A stretch of DNA of 64,000 nucleotides. Origin: Paraburkholderia fungorum. Its GTDB lineage: Bacteria > Pseudomonadota > Gammaproteobacteria > Burkholderiales > Burkholderiaceae. Positions 16,105 to 24,669 of this stretch are shown piece after piece. The stretch is from positions 248,001 through 312,000 of the forward strand of contig NZ_MCAS01000001.1 of the NCBI RefSeq assembly GCF_003610895.1, written 5' to 3'. Each line of letters starts with the position of its first letter. Positions within the stretch are counted from its first letter, which is position 1. A program made the translations under genes and the position numbers. The notes beneath the pieces are model-generated. The model saw only the letters and a list, made by a program, of their open reading frames with translations. It made no database searches and was not told the origin of the DNA.

Positions 16105-17151
16105 TCAGAGCCGGGCTTCGATCTGCCTGATGCGCTTTTCAACCGATGCTCGCACGAGACCATTCGAAGGCACCAGCAACAGTGACGACGCGATGATTCC
16201 ATACACCTGATTGCGCCGGACCTTGGAGACCTTGGCCGGATCGAGCCAGGCATCGTTATCCACCAGCAGCAGCAGTGTGTCCAGGCCGATCAGGATCGGC
16301 CACAAACAGGCAAGACGCAAACGCACCGACCACGCGGGAATCGCGAGCGTGTAGTCGAGAGCCTCGCGGAAATGATCCAGCGCGCGGCGCACGAGTTCGA
16401 TCATCAAAGGCCTCGCACGAACCGAATTAGCCGGCAGCAGGAGATCTTGCGCGCTCAGGCCGTGTTGATCGAGCATGGTCTGCGGCAGGTAACAGCGGCC
16501 GATCCGCAAATCCTTGCCGCAATCCCGCAGCACGTTGGTCATCTGCAGCGCCTTGCCGAAACGCACGCCGCGGCGCGCCATGGTTTCGGGCCGCTCGCTC
16601 AGCGTGCCGGGCATGTGCGCGTAAGTCATCGTGGTCCAGAATTCGCCCACGCAGCCCGCCACCAGATAGGTATAACGGTCAAGTTCCGCGTATTCGCGCA
16701 GCGCGGCGATCAGGCCAGAACGTTCGTCGGGAAACGCACGAAGGTCGAATTCCATGCCCTCGGTCAGCGTCGATACGATTTCGCGGACGGCCTTGCGGTC
16801 GGACTCGCTCAGTTGCGAGAGCACCTCGAGTGCCGGTCCAAGCGATTCCAGCAGAACCTTTTCATCGGACTGGACCTGCTGGCCCGCCACTTCGGCAGCC
16901 ATGCGCTGGAACAGCGCGCCGTCGTCCGGCGCACCGTTCACCTGGTCGCGCAGCGACAGCAGCAACGCAAGGCGTTGCTCGGGGGAAATCAGCGAGGTGT
17001 CCGCAATGGTGTCGGCCGCGCGCGCCAGCAGGTACGCAAGGCCGATCGGATCGCGCATCCCGGCGGGCAGCACGCGCAGGGTGAGGTAGAAGGAGCGTGA
17101 AACGCCTTTCAGGAGCGGGCCGAGAAGAAAGGCCCGGGTCGGATTCGGCAT
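16105..17151 (-). CDS. Squalene/phytoene synthase family protein (farnesyl-diphosphate condensing)
   Basis: 348 residues from ATG 17151; a TTG at 17178 would add nine. The trans-isoprenyl synthase landmarks are present: KGVSRSFYLTLRVLP, the first Asp-rich motif in YLLARAADTIADT, YTYLVAGCVGEFW, and the second Asp-rich motif in ALQMTNVLRDCGKDLRIGRCYLP. The two DxxxD clusters bind Mg-diphosphate. The C-terminal 60 residues hold a hydrophobic stretch (LWPILIGLDTLLLLV) and a basic tail, as in squalene synthases. The expected reaction is head-to-head condensation of two farnesyl diphosphates. No hopanoid or carotenoid partner lies in the window, so the product (squalene or presqualene diphosphate) cannot be assigned. 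Confidence 0.85.
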   Translation of the reverse strand: MPNPTRAFLLGPLLKGVSRSFYLTLRVLPAGMRDPIGLAYLLARAADTIADTSLISPEQRLALLLSLRDQVNGAPDDGALFQRMAAEVAGQQVQSDEKVLLESLGPALEVLSQLSESDRKAVREIVSTLTEGMEFDLRAFPDERSGLIAALREYAELDRYTYLVAGCVGEFWTTMTYAHMPGTLSERPETMARRGVRFGKALQMTNVLRDCGKDLRIGRCYLPQTMLDQHGLSAQDLLLPANSVRARPLMIELVRRALDHFREALDYTLAIPAWSVRLRLACLWPILIGLDTLLLLVDNDAWLDPAKVSKVRRNQVYGIIASSLLLVPSNGLVRASVEKRIRQIEARL

Positions 17152-17619
17152 GGATGGGATCGTATCGGTAGTAGGCAAAAATCAGGTGCTGCGGAATTGT
17201 ATACGGCGAACCGCCTTTGCCTCATGCTCCATCCTTCGTTACATCAAGTTGAAAAACTCACCCACACGCTGGCGATCGCTACCGGCCGGTCCCGCCCGCG
17301 CACGCTCATCAACATCACACACCTATTGCACGCTATCCGCCAACGGGACGGGACGTCGGGCCTAATCCATTGCCTGCACAGCGCGGTGTCACCATGAACG
17401 GGAACGTGAATTGCTGGCATGGTGAGATTGAGAGGTACATGTTCCGCCTGATTTCAGTTGCAAGCTGTGGCTTCTCCGCGCTTTGAACGACATATCGACA
17501 ATGACCCTCCACCAAACTCAGGCACCCTCCGGCCCGGCGTGGAAACGCATGTCGCCGATCCTGACGAGGTCCGGGGTCTGGTCTGCGGCAAGGTCTGTCT
17601 GCGGTAAGGCTGACCGTCC
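17152..17619. other. Intergenic region, no supported gene
   Basis: 468 bp between divergent genes for the squalene/phytoene synthase and the single-domain receiver. Short frames such as 17197-17397 on the plus strand have no ribosome site or family match that I recognise. It should contain both promoters. Confidence 0.4.
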
Positions 17620-17970
17620 ATGAAAACCATCCTGATCGTGGACGACGAAATCGACATCCTCACGGTCTGGCTCCTGTTGCTGGAGCGGCACGGCTACACC
17701 GTGCTGACGGCGATCAACGGCGCCGCGGCGCTTGAGCAGATCCACCGGACCCGGCCCGACATCGTCGTGTCTGACTGCATGATGCCGGTCATGTCGGGGC
17801 CGCAACTGTGCGCCGCATTGAACGACGACCCCGATCTGCGCGCCATTCCTATCCTCCTGTGCAGTTCGGCCGCCGAGATCCCCGCGCAGCCGAATCCCAC
17901 CATCGAATACGCCCGCAAGCCGCTTTCGTTCGCCACCCTTCTCGCGACGCTGGAGCGGATCGCGGCTTGA
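17620..17970 (+). CDS. Single-domain response regulator receiver
   Basis: 116 residues, only a CheY-like receiver. Acidic pair DDE at 8-10, phospho-acceptor Asp in IVVSDCMMPVMSG near residue 52, Ser in LLCSSAAE at the Thr/Ser switch position, and Lys in YARKPLSF near residue 99. No output domain follows. AAGG lies 13-16 bp before the ATG. No histidine kinase is adjacent, so the partner is unknown; such stand-alone receivers act as phosphate shuttles or by protein contact. Confidence 0.87.
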   Translation: MKTILIVDDEIDILTVWLLLLERHGYTVLTAINGAAALEQIHRTRPDIVVSDCMMPVMSGPQLCAALNDDPDLRAIPILLCSSAAEIPAQPNPTIEYARKPLSFATLLATLERIAA

Positions 17971-18036
17971 TGGCTAGGTAAAACCCCGAATTCCTGTCAG
18001 TCACGACACAGATTAATCTCGGCACATTCATTAAAT

Positions 18037-18064
18037 AGAACGTCGTTCTGTTAGACAGAACGAC
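18037..18064 (+). promoter_or_regulatory. Operator-like nested palindromes before MFS-CoA-transferase-lyase unit
   Basis: A perfect inverted repeat has arms GTCGTTCTGT (18042-18051) and ACAGAACGAC (18055-18064), separated by TAG. Overlapping it, AGAACG-T-CGTTCT (18037-18049) forms a second palindrome that shares the GAACG/CGTTC half-site, giving three half-sites in a row. It ends 30 bp before the preferred start codon. IclR regulators bind inverted repeats of about this size, and an IclR gene ends the locus. Confidence 0.72.
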
Positions 18065-18094
18065 ATGAGCAAGAGACCCCTGAAGGAGAATTCC

Positions 18095-19528
18095 ATGGCA
18101 AGCCTGCCGCTCGACGCACCCGGCGCGTCGCCCACTTCAAGCACCGGCGCGCAGGCGCTCACGCCGGGCATCAACGCGCGCATCGACCGTCTGCCCGCAA
18201 CGCGCACGATATGGATGCTGGTGTTCCTGCTGTCGATCGGTGGCTGGTTCGAGTTCTACGACCTGTTTTTCACCGCGTATGTCGGCCCAGGTCTCGTCAA
18301 GAGCGGCCTCTATGCGACGACAACCGCATCGTTCTTCGGGGTGTCCGGGTTGGGCGCTTTCGTGGCGGCGTCATTCGCCGGGCTCTTCATCGGTACGTTC
18401 TTTCTGGCGGGTCTGGCAGATCGCTATGGCCGCAGAACCGTGTTTACCGTTTCGCTGCTGTGGTATTCCGCGGCCACGCTGATCATGGCGCTGCAAACCA
18501 CCGCGCCGGCCATCAACCTGTGGCGCCTGATCGCCGGCATCGGCGTGGGTGTCGAACTGGTGACGATCGACACCTATGTCAGCGAACTCGTGCCGAAACA
18601 TCTGCGCGGCCGGGCCTTCGCTTTTGTTCATCTGGTGCAGTACACCGCGGTGCCGTCGGTCGCCCTGCTCGCGTGGTGGCTGGTGCCGCAAACACCATTC
18701 GGTGTGGACGGCTGGCGCTGGGTCGTGATCATCGGCGCATTCGGCGCGGTGATTGTGTGGGCAATCCGCCGGCGTGTGCCGGAAAGCCCGCGTTGGCTCG
18801 CACAGCAAGGCCGCGCCGCCGAAGCGGAACAGGTTTTGCAGGCGCTCGAAGCAAAGGTCACGAAGCAATATGGCAAGCCACTGCCCGCACCTGTACCGTC
18901 CATCGAGCCTGCCACCACCAAGGCCGCCTTCCGCGAAATCTGGCAACCGCCGTATCGCAAGCGCGCGATCACGATGCTCGTATTTAACCTGTTCCAGGCG
19001 ATCGGCTTCTACGGTTTCGCGTCATGGGTGCCGACGCTGCTGGTCTCCAAGGGCGTGACGATCACGCACAGTCTGCTGTACTCGTTCGTCATTGCGATCT
19101 CGAATCCGTTTGGACCGCTAATCGGTATGGCGATTGCGGACCGCATCGAACGCAAGACGCTGATCGTGCTGTCGGCACTCGGTATCGCCGTGTTCGGCAG
19201 CCTGTTTGCGACGCAGACCTCGCCCGCCATGCTGATGACGCTCGGTGTGCTGATCACGCTGTGCGGAACCTTGCTCTCGGTCGGCTATCACGCGTACCAG
19301 ACCGAACTGTTCCCGACCCGCTTGCGGGCACGCGCCGTCGGCTTCGTTTACTCGATGTCGCGCTTATCCGCGATGTTCTCCGGCTTCATGATCGCCTTCG
19401 CGCTGCGCCACTTCCAGGTGCCTGGCGTATTCGCGCTGATCACGTTTTCGATGGTGATGGTGATGGGTGCGATCGGCTTCTTCGGACCACGGACCAACAA
19501 TCGCAATCTCGACGAAATTTCGCATTGA
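18095..19528 (+). CDS. MFS transporter (aromatic/organic acid:H+ symporter type)
   Basis: 477 residues from ATG 18095, which follows AAGGAGAA at ideal spacing; an upstream in-frame ATG at 18065 has no ribosome site. Twelve hydrophobic helices. The MFS signature between helices 2 and 3 reads LADRYGRRTVF, the equivalent loop 8-9 reads IADRIERKTLI, and RRVPESPRWLAQQGR follows helix 6. GGWFEFYDLFF in the first helix is typical of organic-acid symporters. First gene of a unit with a CoA-transferase and a lyase, so it likely imports the carboxylic acid they degrade. Confidence 0.9.
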   Translation: MASLPLDAPGASPTSSTGAQALTPGINARIDRLPATRTIWMLVFLLSIGGWFEFYDLFFTAYVGPGLVKSGLYATTTASFFGVSGLGAFVAASFAGLFIGTFFLAGLADRYGRRTVFTVSLLWYSAATLIMALQTTAPAINLWRLIAGIGVGVELVTIDTYVSELVPKHLRGRAFAFVHLVQYTAVPSVALLAWWLVPQTPFGVDGWRWVVIIGAFGAVIVWAIRRRVPESPRWLAQQGRAAEAEQVLQALEAKVTKQYGKPLPAPVPSIEPATTKAAFREIWQPPYRKRAITMLVFNLFQAIGFYGFASWVPTLLVSKGVTITHSLLYSFVIAISNPFGPLIGMAIADRIERKTLIVLSALGIAVFGSLFATQTSPAMLMTLGVLITLCGTLLSVGYHAYQTELFPTRLRARAVGFVYSMSRLSAMFSGFMIAFALRHFQVPGVFALITFSMVMVMGAIGFFGPRTNNRNLDEISH

Positions 19529-19563
19529 GCGCAACTGAGCGTATTGAACAAGAGGCTTCAAAG

Positions 19564-20763
19564 ATGACACTGCCCTTAGCTGGAGTGCGGGTACTGGATT
19601 TATCGAATGTTTTGGCGGGACCGTTTTGCGCGTATCAACTCGCGCTGCTCGGCGCGGACGTGATCAAGGTCGAGCATCCCGAGGGGGGCGATCTTGCCCG
19701 GCGTCTGGGCGCCGACAAGGAAGCGTCGATGCGCAACATGGGAGCGTCCTTCGTTGCGGTGAATGCCGGCAAACAGTCCCTCACGCTCAATCTGAAAGAC
19801 CCGCGCGGCAAGACCATTTTGCGCGAGCTCGTCAAAACGGCGGACGTGCTGGTCGAAAACTTCCGGCCCGGCGTCATGACACGGCTCGGCCTCGATTTCG
19901 ACGCGTTGCGCGAGGTGAATCCCAAGCTCGTGTACTGCGCGATCTCCGGCTTCGGCATGGACGGCGAGTTTTCGAAACGTCCCGCCTACGACCAGATCAT
20001 TCAGGGCATTTCGGGTGTGATGAGCGTGACCGGCGACGCCGGCAGTGCACCGTTGCGCGTCGGCTATCCGGTGTCGGACACCGTGGGCGGTCTCACGGCC
20101 GCGTTCGGCATTTGCGCCGCGCTGATCGATGCCCGCGCGAGCGGCCACGGCCGCATGCTCGACGTCTCGATGCTGGAAGCCACGCTGGCGACGATGGGCT
20201 GGGTTGTCTCGAACTATCTGAACGCCGGTGTCACGCCCGAGCCGATGGGTAACGAGAACTTCACCGCCGCGCCTTCGGGCACCTTCAAAACCGGCGACGG
20301 GCCGCTCAATATCGCCGCGAACGAGAACAAGCAGTTCGCGAGCCTGTGCCACCTGATTGGCCGCCCCGATCTGCTCGACGACACGCGCTTTTCCGAACGC
20401 AACGCGCGCAAGGTGAATCGCGCGGCATTGAAGGCCGAAATCGAAGCGGCGCTGGCAAGCGACAGCGCGACAAACTGGGAAGCTAAATTCTTCGAAGCAG
20501 GCGTGCCGGCCGGGCGCGTCATGTCGGTGCCGGAGATCCTCGCGCACCCGCATCTGGAATCGCGCGAGTTCATCCGCGAATTCGCCGGCAACGGCACGAC
20601 TGAACGGCAACGCGTCACCCGCGCGGGCTTTCGTCTCTCCGATGCCGACACAGCGCCGGCCACCCCCGCGCCCGTTCTGTCGGCTCACACGCGCGAGCAT
20701 CTCGCCGCGCTCGGCTATGACGACGCACAAATCGACCATCTACGCTCCGAGGGAGTGATCTGA
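19564..20763 (+). CDS. CaiB/BaiF family (class III) CoA-transferase
   Basis: 399 residues from ATG 19564. N-terminus LAGVRVLDLSNVLAGPFCAYQLALLGADVIKVEHPEGGDLAR is diagnostic, followed by GKQSLTLNLKDPRGK, VLVENFRPGVMTRLGLDFD and the catalytic-region Asp segment around MLDVSMLEATLATM. Class III enzymes move CoA between acids through an aspartyl-CoA intermediate. It starts 35 bp after the MFS gene and ends 2 bp before the lyase gene. I infer that it activates the imported acid to its CoA thioester for cleavage by the next gene product. Confidence 0.92.
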   Translation: MTLPLAGVRVLDLSNVLAGPFCAYQLALLGADVIKVEHPEGGDLARRLGADKEASMRNMGASFVAVNAGKQSLTLNLKDPRGKTILRELVKTADVLVENFRPGVMTRLGLDFDALREVNPKLVYCAISGFGMDGEFSKRPAYDQIIQGISGVMSVTGDAGSAPLRVGYPVSDTVGGLTAAFGICAALIDARASGHGRMLDVSMLEATLATMGWVVSNYLNAGVTPEPMGNENFTAAPSGTFKTGDGPLNIAANENKQFASLCHLIGRPDLLDDTRFSERNARKVNRAALKAEIEAALASDSATNWEAKFFEAGVPAGRVMSVPEILAHPHLESREFIREFAGNGTTERQRVTRAGFRLSDADTAPATPAPVLSAHTREHLAALGYDDAQIDHLRSEGVI

Positions 20764-20765
20764 AC

Positions 20766-21590
20766 ATGACGCAAGCATTCGACCCCGCGAGGCTCGCCGC
20801 CGAGTACTGGAGCACCTCGATCATCGATATTCATCCTGGCTCGATCAAGGTGCGGGGTTTTCCGATTCAGGAGTTGATCGGCAACGTCAGTTTTCCGCAG
20901 ATGATCTGGCTGATGCTGCGCGGCGAACTGCCGGATGCCGCGCAAGCGCGTTTGTTCGAAGCGGCGCTGGTGGCATCGGTGGATCATGGCCCGCACGCCC
21001 CGTCGATAGCGATCTCACGCATGGCGACCAGTTGCGGTTTGCCGTTGAACGGCGCGATGGCCTCGGCGATCAATGCGCTCGATGACGTGCATGGCGGCGC
21101 CGGTCAGCAGGCGGTCGAACTGTACGATTCGATCGCAGCACTAATGGATGCAGGCGCCACGCTGGAAGACGCCGTCGCCCAGGGTGTCGATGCGTTTACC
21201 GCTGAACGCGGCAAGTATCTGCCCGGCTTCGGACACCGCTTCCATCCAGTCGATCCGCGGGCAATCCGGCTTCTCGCGCTCGTGGACGAAAGCGTCGAAC
21301 AACGAAGTATTGACGGACGATACGCCGCCATTGCGCGCGGCATCGAGGCCTTGCTCAAGCAGCGCAAGAACAAACCGGTGCCGATGAATATCGACGGCGC
21401 AACCGCCGTGATCTATGCGGAACTCGGCTTTGCGCCGGAGTTGGCACGCGGCGTGTTCTGCCTGTCACGTGCGGTCGGCATTCTGTCGCATGCGTGGGAA
21501 CAACGCGGACGCAACGAGCGCAACAAAGGCCCGATGCCGCGCCAGATGAACTATACCTACACGGGCAAGCCCGAGCGTCACCTGTCCTGA
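20766..21590 (+). CDS. Citryl-CoA lyase-like enzyme (citrate synthase superfamily)
   Basis: 274 residues, shorter than citrate synthase (about 430) and matching stand-alone citryl-CoA lyases. Catalytic-region motifs: DHGPHAPSIAISR, DDVHGGAGQQAVE, LPGFGHRFHPVDPRA and MNIDGATAVIYAELG, with two His and the Asp expected for the citrate-synthase active site. Predicted reaction: cleavage of a citryl-CoA-type thioester to acetyl-CoA or another acyl-CoA plus a keto acid. Pairing with a CoA-transferase and an organic acid importer supports a degradative role. Its 3' end overlaps the convergent IclR gene by 13 bp. Confidence 0.85.
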   Translation: MTQAFDPARLAAEYWSTSIIDIHPGSIKVRGFPIQELIGNVSFPQMIWLMLRGELPDAAQARLFEAALVASVDHGPHAPSIAISRMATSCGLPLNGAMASAINALDDVHGGAGQQAVELYDSIAALMDAGATLEDAVAQGVDAFTAERGKYLPGFGHRFHPVDPRAIRLLALVDESVEQRSIDGRYAAIARGIEALLKQRKNKPVPMNIDGATAVIYAELGFAPELARGVFCLSRAVGILSHAWEQRGRNERNKGPMPRQMNYTYTGKPERHLS

Positions 21591-22342
21591 ACCGCGGCCG
21601 CGCGCCGCTGCGCGTTGCGCATCGCGCGCGAGTCGCCACCTAACGCATCCGTGGCGCGCGCGGCGCAATCGAACAACGCGTCGAGATTGTGTTCGAAAAA
21701 CGCCTGATCGATACGCGAGCTTGGACCTGCCAGCGTCAGCACGCCTCGCAAACTTTGACGCACACCGAATACCGGCATTGAGATCCCCGCCGTTTCCCGA
21801 TCGCGCTCGCCGATCGACACACAGTAGAAGTCCTCGCGAATCTTCTCGTACGGCGCGCCTGGCGCGCCGCCGAATGCCAGCAACGCATGCCCGCCCGAGC
21901 CGCTTTCGAGAGGCAGCACGTCACCCTCGCGCACGTGAAAACGCACCGCATGCGTGGAGTCGACGCGATGCAGGCACACGCGCACTGCTTCGTCACGCAC
22001 ATAGAAGGACACGCTTTCGCCGCTCGTTTCCGCGAGATCGCGCATCAGCGGCACGAGAATATCGCCGACGTTCAGGCTGCGCTGATACAGCGCGCCGAGC
22101 ATGAAGGTCGCGGAACCGAGTTGATAGCGGCCGTCGTCCAGACGCAGCAGCAGGCGGTGCTGGATCAACGAGCCCGCGAGCCGCAACAGCGTGCTCTTGT
22201 AGAGCCCCGTGCGCGCCGCGAGCTCCGCGAGCGTGAGCGCGGCGTCGTCCGGCCTGAAGGCGAACAGGATCGCGCAGGCACGATCGATGACGGCAACGCC
22301 CTCGGTTTCCTTTGAGTTTGATTTGTCCGCAGGCGTTGGCAT
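21578..22342 (-). CDS. IclR-family transcriptional regulator
   Basis: 254 residues. Winged helix near residues 18-80 (VIDRACAILFAFRPDDAALTLAELAARTGLYKSTLLRLAGSL, split by a short loop), then the IclR effector domain with VRVCLHRVDSTHAVRF, GSGGHALLAFGG and ISMPVFGVRQSLRGVLTLAGP. IclR regulators bind small carboxylates. It is encoded convergently at the end of the MFS-CoA-transferase-lyase unit, whose promoter holds a perfect palindrome, so it is the most likely local regulator. Its own upstream region has a short palindrome, GCTTC-ATATC-GAAGC. Confidence 0.9.
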   Translation of the reverse strand: MPTPADKSNSKETEGVAVIDRACAILFAFRPDDAALTLAELAARTGLYKSTLLRLAGSLIQHRLLLRLDDGRYQLGSATFMLGALYQRSLNVGDILVPLMRDLAETSGESVSFYVRDEAVRVCLHRVDSTHAVRFHVREGDVLPLESGSGGHALLAFGGAPGAPYEKIREDFYCVSIGERDRETAGISMPVFGVRQSLRGVLTLAGPSSRIDQAFFEHNLDALFDCAARATDALGGDSRAMRNAQRRAAAVQDR

Positions 22343-22433
22343 GAATTAGCGTCGCTCACTGGCTTCATATCGAAGCTGAAATTTTACGCCAAGTTGCGTG
22401 CGATAACGCATGCCCGGTCAACGCACGCTTCGA

Positions 22434-23369
22434 TCAAACCGACGCCACCACCAATGCGCCGACATTGGCGATAGCTGCATTGCTGCGCGCCGCATCGCCG
22501 CTCGTGCCGGTGAGGTAGACCGTCACGAGAATCGGCCCGCGCCCTGGTGGCCAAAGAATCGCGATGTCGTTTGCCGTGCCATGATCGCCGGTGCCGGTTT
22601 TATCGCCCACGCCCCAATCCTTCGGCAGCTTCGCGCGAATCCGTTCGCCGCCGGTTTGATTGGCAGCCAGCCAGGCCAGCAGTTGCGCACGTGAGGGCGA
22701 GGACAAACGCTCGCCCAGCAGCAGTTCGCGCAGATTGCCGAGCATGGCGCCTGGTGTGGTGGTATCGCGCGGATCGCCGGGCGTCGCTTCGTTCACCGTC
22801 GGCTCGTTACGGTCCAGACGCGTGACGCCATCGCCGATACTGCGCGCGAACGCGGTCACAGCGGCGGGACCGCCCAAGCTTGCCAGCAGCAGATTGGCCG
22901 CGGTGTTGTCGCTGAGCGTAAGGGCCGCCTTGCACAAGTCGGCGACGCTCATCCCTGCGTCACCGGTGCGCTCGCGCGTGTGCTGGCCGGTGGCCGGCGA
23001 GTACGGCACCAGATCGCTGTTCGAAAACACAACGCGCCGGTCCAGATCCTCCTGACCGTGGTCCACGCGCGTCAGCACAAGCCCCGCCGCCAGCAGCTTG
23101 AACGTGCTGCACATCGGAAAGCGCTCGTCCGTGCGCAAACCGGCATGCAAGCCGGACATCGTGTCGAGAATCGAAACGCCGAGCCGCCCACCGCTTTCCA
23201 CCTCGATCTGCGCGAGCCGCTGGCGGATCGCCTCCACTCCGCTTGCGCCGCCACCCTGCCTCGCGGCGCCCGTTTTTGCCACTTTCCCGAACGCGCCGCC
23301 GCTAGCAAGCGCAACCCCAGCTATCGAGACACCGAGCATCGCACCTGCGAATTTCCGTCTTGTGATCAT
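22434..23369 (-). CDS. Class A (Ambler) serine beta-lactamase, PenA-like
   Basis: 311 residues. The N-terminus MITRRKFAG with a following hydrophobic stretch is a twin-arginine-type signal. All class A motifs are present: S-T-F-K at residues 88-91, SDN at 153-155, EPTVN at 189-193 (general-base Glu plus Asn), and KTG at 257-259. Hydrolyses beta-lactams in the periplasm. The 99-bp divergent arrangement with a LysR gene is the classic AmpR/PenR-bla layout, so induction by cell-wall fragments is likely. Confidence 0.94.
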   Translation of the reverse strand: MITRRKFAGAMLGVSIAGVALASGGAFGKVAKTGAARQGGGASGVEAIRQRLAQIEVESGGRLGVSILDTMSGLHAGLRTDERFPMCSTFKLLAAGLVLTRVDHGQEDLDRRVVFSNSDLVPYSPATGQHTRERTGDAGMSVADLCKAALTLSDNTAANLLLASLGGPAAVTAFARSIGDGVTRLDRNEPTVNEATPGDPRDTTTPGAMLGNLRELLLGERLSSPSRAQLLAWLAANQTGGERIRAKLPKDWGVGDKTGTGDHGTANDIAILWPPGRGPILVTVYLTGTSGDAARSNAAIANVGALVVASV

Positions 23370-23468
23370 CGCCGCTCCTTATGTGAAGCCGCAACTATCG
23401 ACGTTCCCCCGCCGGTTGGCAAACGATGATAAGTTAGTCGGTCCCCTAGAAAAACTTGTGCCTTCGCC
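23370..23468. promoter_or_regulatory. Divergent bla / LysR control region
   Basis: The 99 bp separating the start codons must hold both promoters and the LysR-type (T-N11-A) operator. I could not single out the operator by eye. Confidence 0.55.
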
Positions 23469-24347
23469 ATGAGACCGAATCTCCCGTTGAATGCGCTGCG
23501 TGCCTTCGAGTCGTCCGCGCGGCATCTGAGCTTTACGCGCGCCGCGCTCGAGTTGAACGTCACCCAGGCGGCCGTGAGCCAGCAGGTCAGGACGCTGGAG
23601 GAGCGGCTCGGCACTGCGCTATTCAAGCGTTTACCGCGCGGACTGGCGATGACGGACGAGGGCCTCGCGCTACGCCCTGTCCTCACCGACGCGTTCGATC
23701 GCATCGAAGCCGTGCTCAAGCAGTTCGAAGGCGGCCACTTTCATGAGGTATTGACGCTCGGCGTGGTGGGGACCTTCGCGGTGGGCTGGCTGATGCCGCG
23801 GCTCAAGTCGTTTCGCGAAGCGCATCCGTTTGTCGAGCTGCGTCTGCTGACGAACAACAATCTGGTCGACCTCGCCACGGAAGGCCTCGACTTCGCGATT
23901 CGTTTCGGCGACGGCACCTGGCCAGGCTCGCTCGCCACCCGGTTGCTGCACGCGCCGCTCGCGATTCTGTGCGCACCTGAAATCGCCAGACGTCTGTCCG
24001 AACCGGCTGACCTCGCCAATGAAACCTTGCTGCGCTCCTACCGGGTCGATGACTGGACAAGCTGGTTCGCGGCCGCCGGCATCCCGCCCCGGCCGATTCG
24101 CGGCCCCGTGTTCGATTCATCGCGGCTGATGGCGGAAGCGGCCATGCAGGGTGCGGGTATCGCACTGGCGCCCGCGCTGATGTTCGATCACGAGATCAAT
24201 ACGGGCCGGCTGGTGCGCCCATTCGAAGTGGAAGTTCATGCCGGCAGCTACTGGCTGACGTGGCTGAAGGGTAAGCCGATGACACCGGCCATGCAGTTAT
24301 TCAGTCAGTGGATCAGCAAGGAGGCGGCTTCGTTCGGACCAGGCTAG
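23469..24347 (+). CDS. LysR-family regulator, AmpR/PenR-like
   Basis: 292 residues. Helix-turn-helix in LNALRAFESSARHLSFTRAALELNVTQAAVSQQVRTLEERLG (listed in pieces: residues 7-48), then an effector domain with LGVVGTFAVGWLMPRL and LRLLTNNNLVDLATEGLDFAIRFGDG. This NNN/LA-EG-D sequence pattern is characteristic of AmpR-type regulators of chromosomal beta-lactamases. Divergent from bla. The last 4 bp overlap the convergent small gene at 24344. Confidence 0.9.
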   Translation: MRPNLPLNALRAFESSARHLSFTRAALELNVTQAAVSQQVRTLEERLGTALFKRLPRGLAMTDEGLALRPVLTDAFDRIEAVLKQFEGGHFHEVLTLGVVGTFAVGWLMPRLKSFREAHPFVELRLLTNNNLVDLATEGLDFAIRFGDGTWPGSLATRLLHAPLAILCAPEIARRLSEPADLANETLLRSYRVDDWTSWFAAAGIPPRPIRGPVFDSSRLMAEAAMQGAGIALAPALMFDHEINTGRLVRPFEVEVHAGSYWLTWLKGKPMTPAMQLFSQWISKEAASFGPG

Positions 24348-24598
24348 CAAACTGCCGCGTGGCGATAGCCATTCATGGCGGGCCGTTCGGCTTGCGGCGG
24401 AAACACATTCCATGAGCCGTCGTCATGACGGAAGAAAAAGATCGACAGCAGACCGCCGGGGCGCAATGCTTCCACGCAGACGTAGCGCTGGCGCTGAGAC
24501 CCGCGGTGGCAAAACCGCACAACGCGCGCGGGCATCGACGGTGTCGGCGCGAGCCATTTATCGACGGCCCAGTGCAAGGTCTTTTCTGCCGTAACCAT
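24344..24598 (-). CDS. Conserved-looking small protein, unknown function
   Basis: 84 residues; ATG 24598 follows CAAGGAGCACATC, a strong ribosome site. Composition is basic with two Cys (RFCHRGS and YVCVEAL) and an aromatic segment LLSIFFFRHDDGSWNVFPP. No signal peptide or clear membrane helix. No family recognised. It precedes no other gene closely on its strand. Confidence 0.6.
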   Translation of the reverse strand: MVTAEKTLHWAVDKWLAPTPSMPARVVRFCHRGSQRQRYVCVEALRPGGLLSIFFFRHDDGSWNVFPPQAERPAMNGYRHAAVC

Positions 24599-24669
24599 GA
24601 TGTGCTCCTTGAATCCGTTATTCGTTTATTCCTTCAGTTCCTGAACTCGCTCTGTCCGTTCGCGTTCGC

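Noticed and set aside
19600..20739. 379-codon minus-strand frame opposite the CoA-transferase
   Set aside because: Shadow of a gene with diagnostic CaiB/BaiF motifs.
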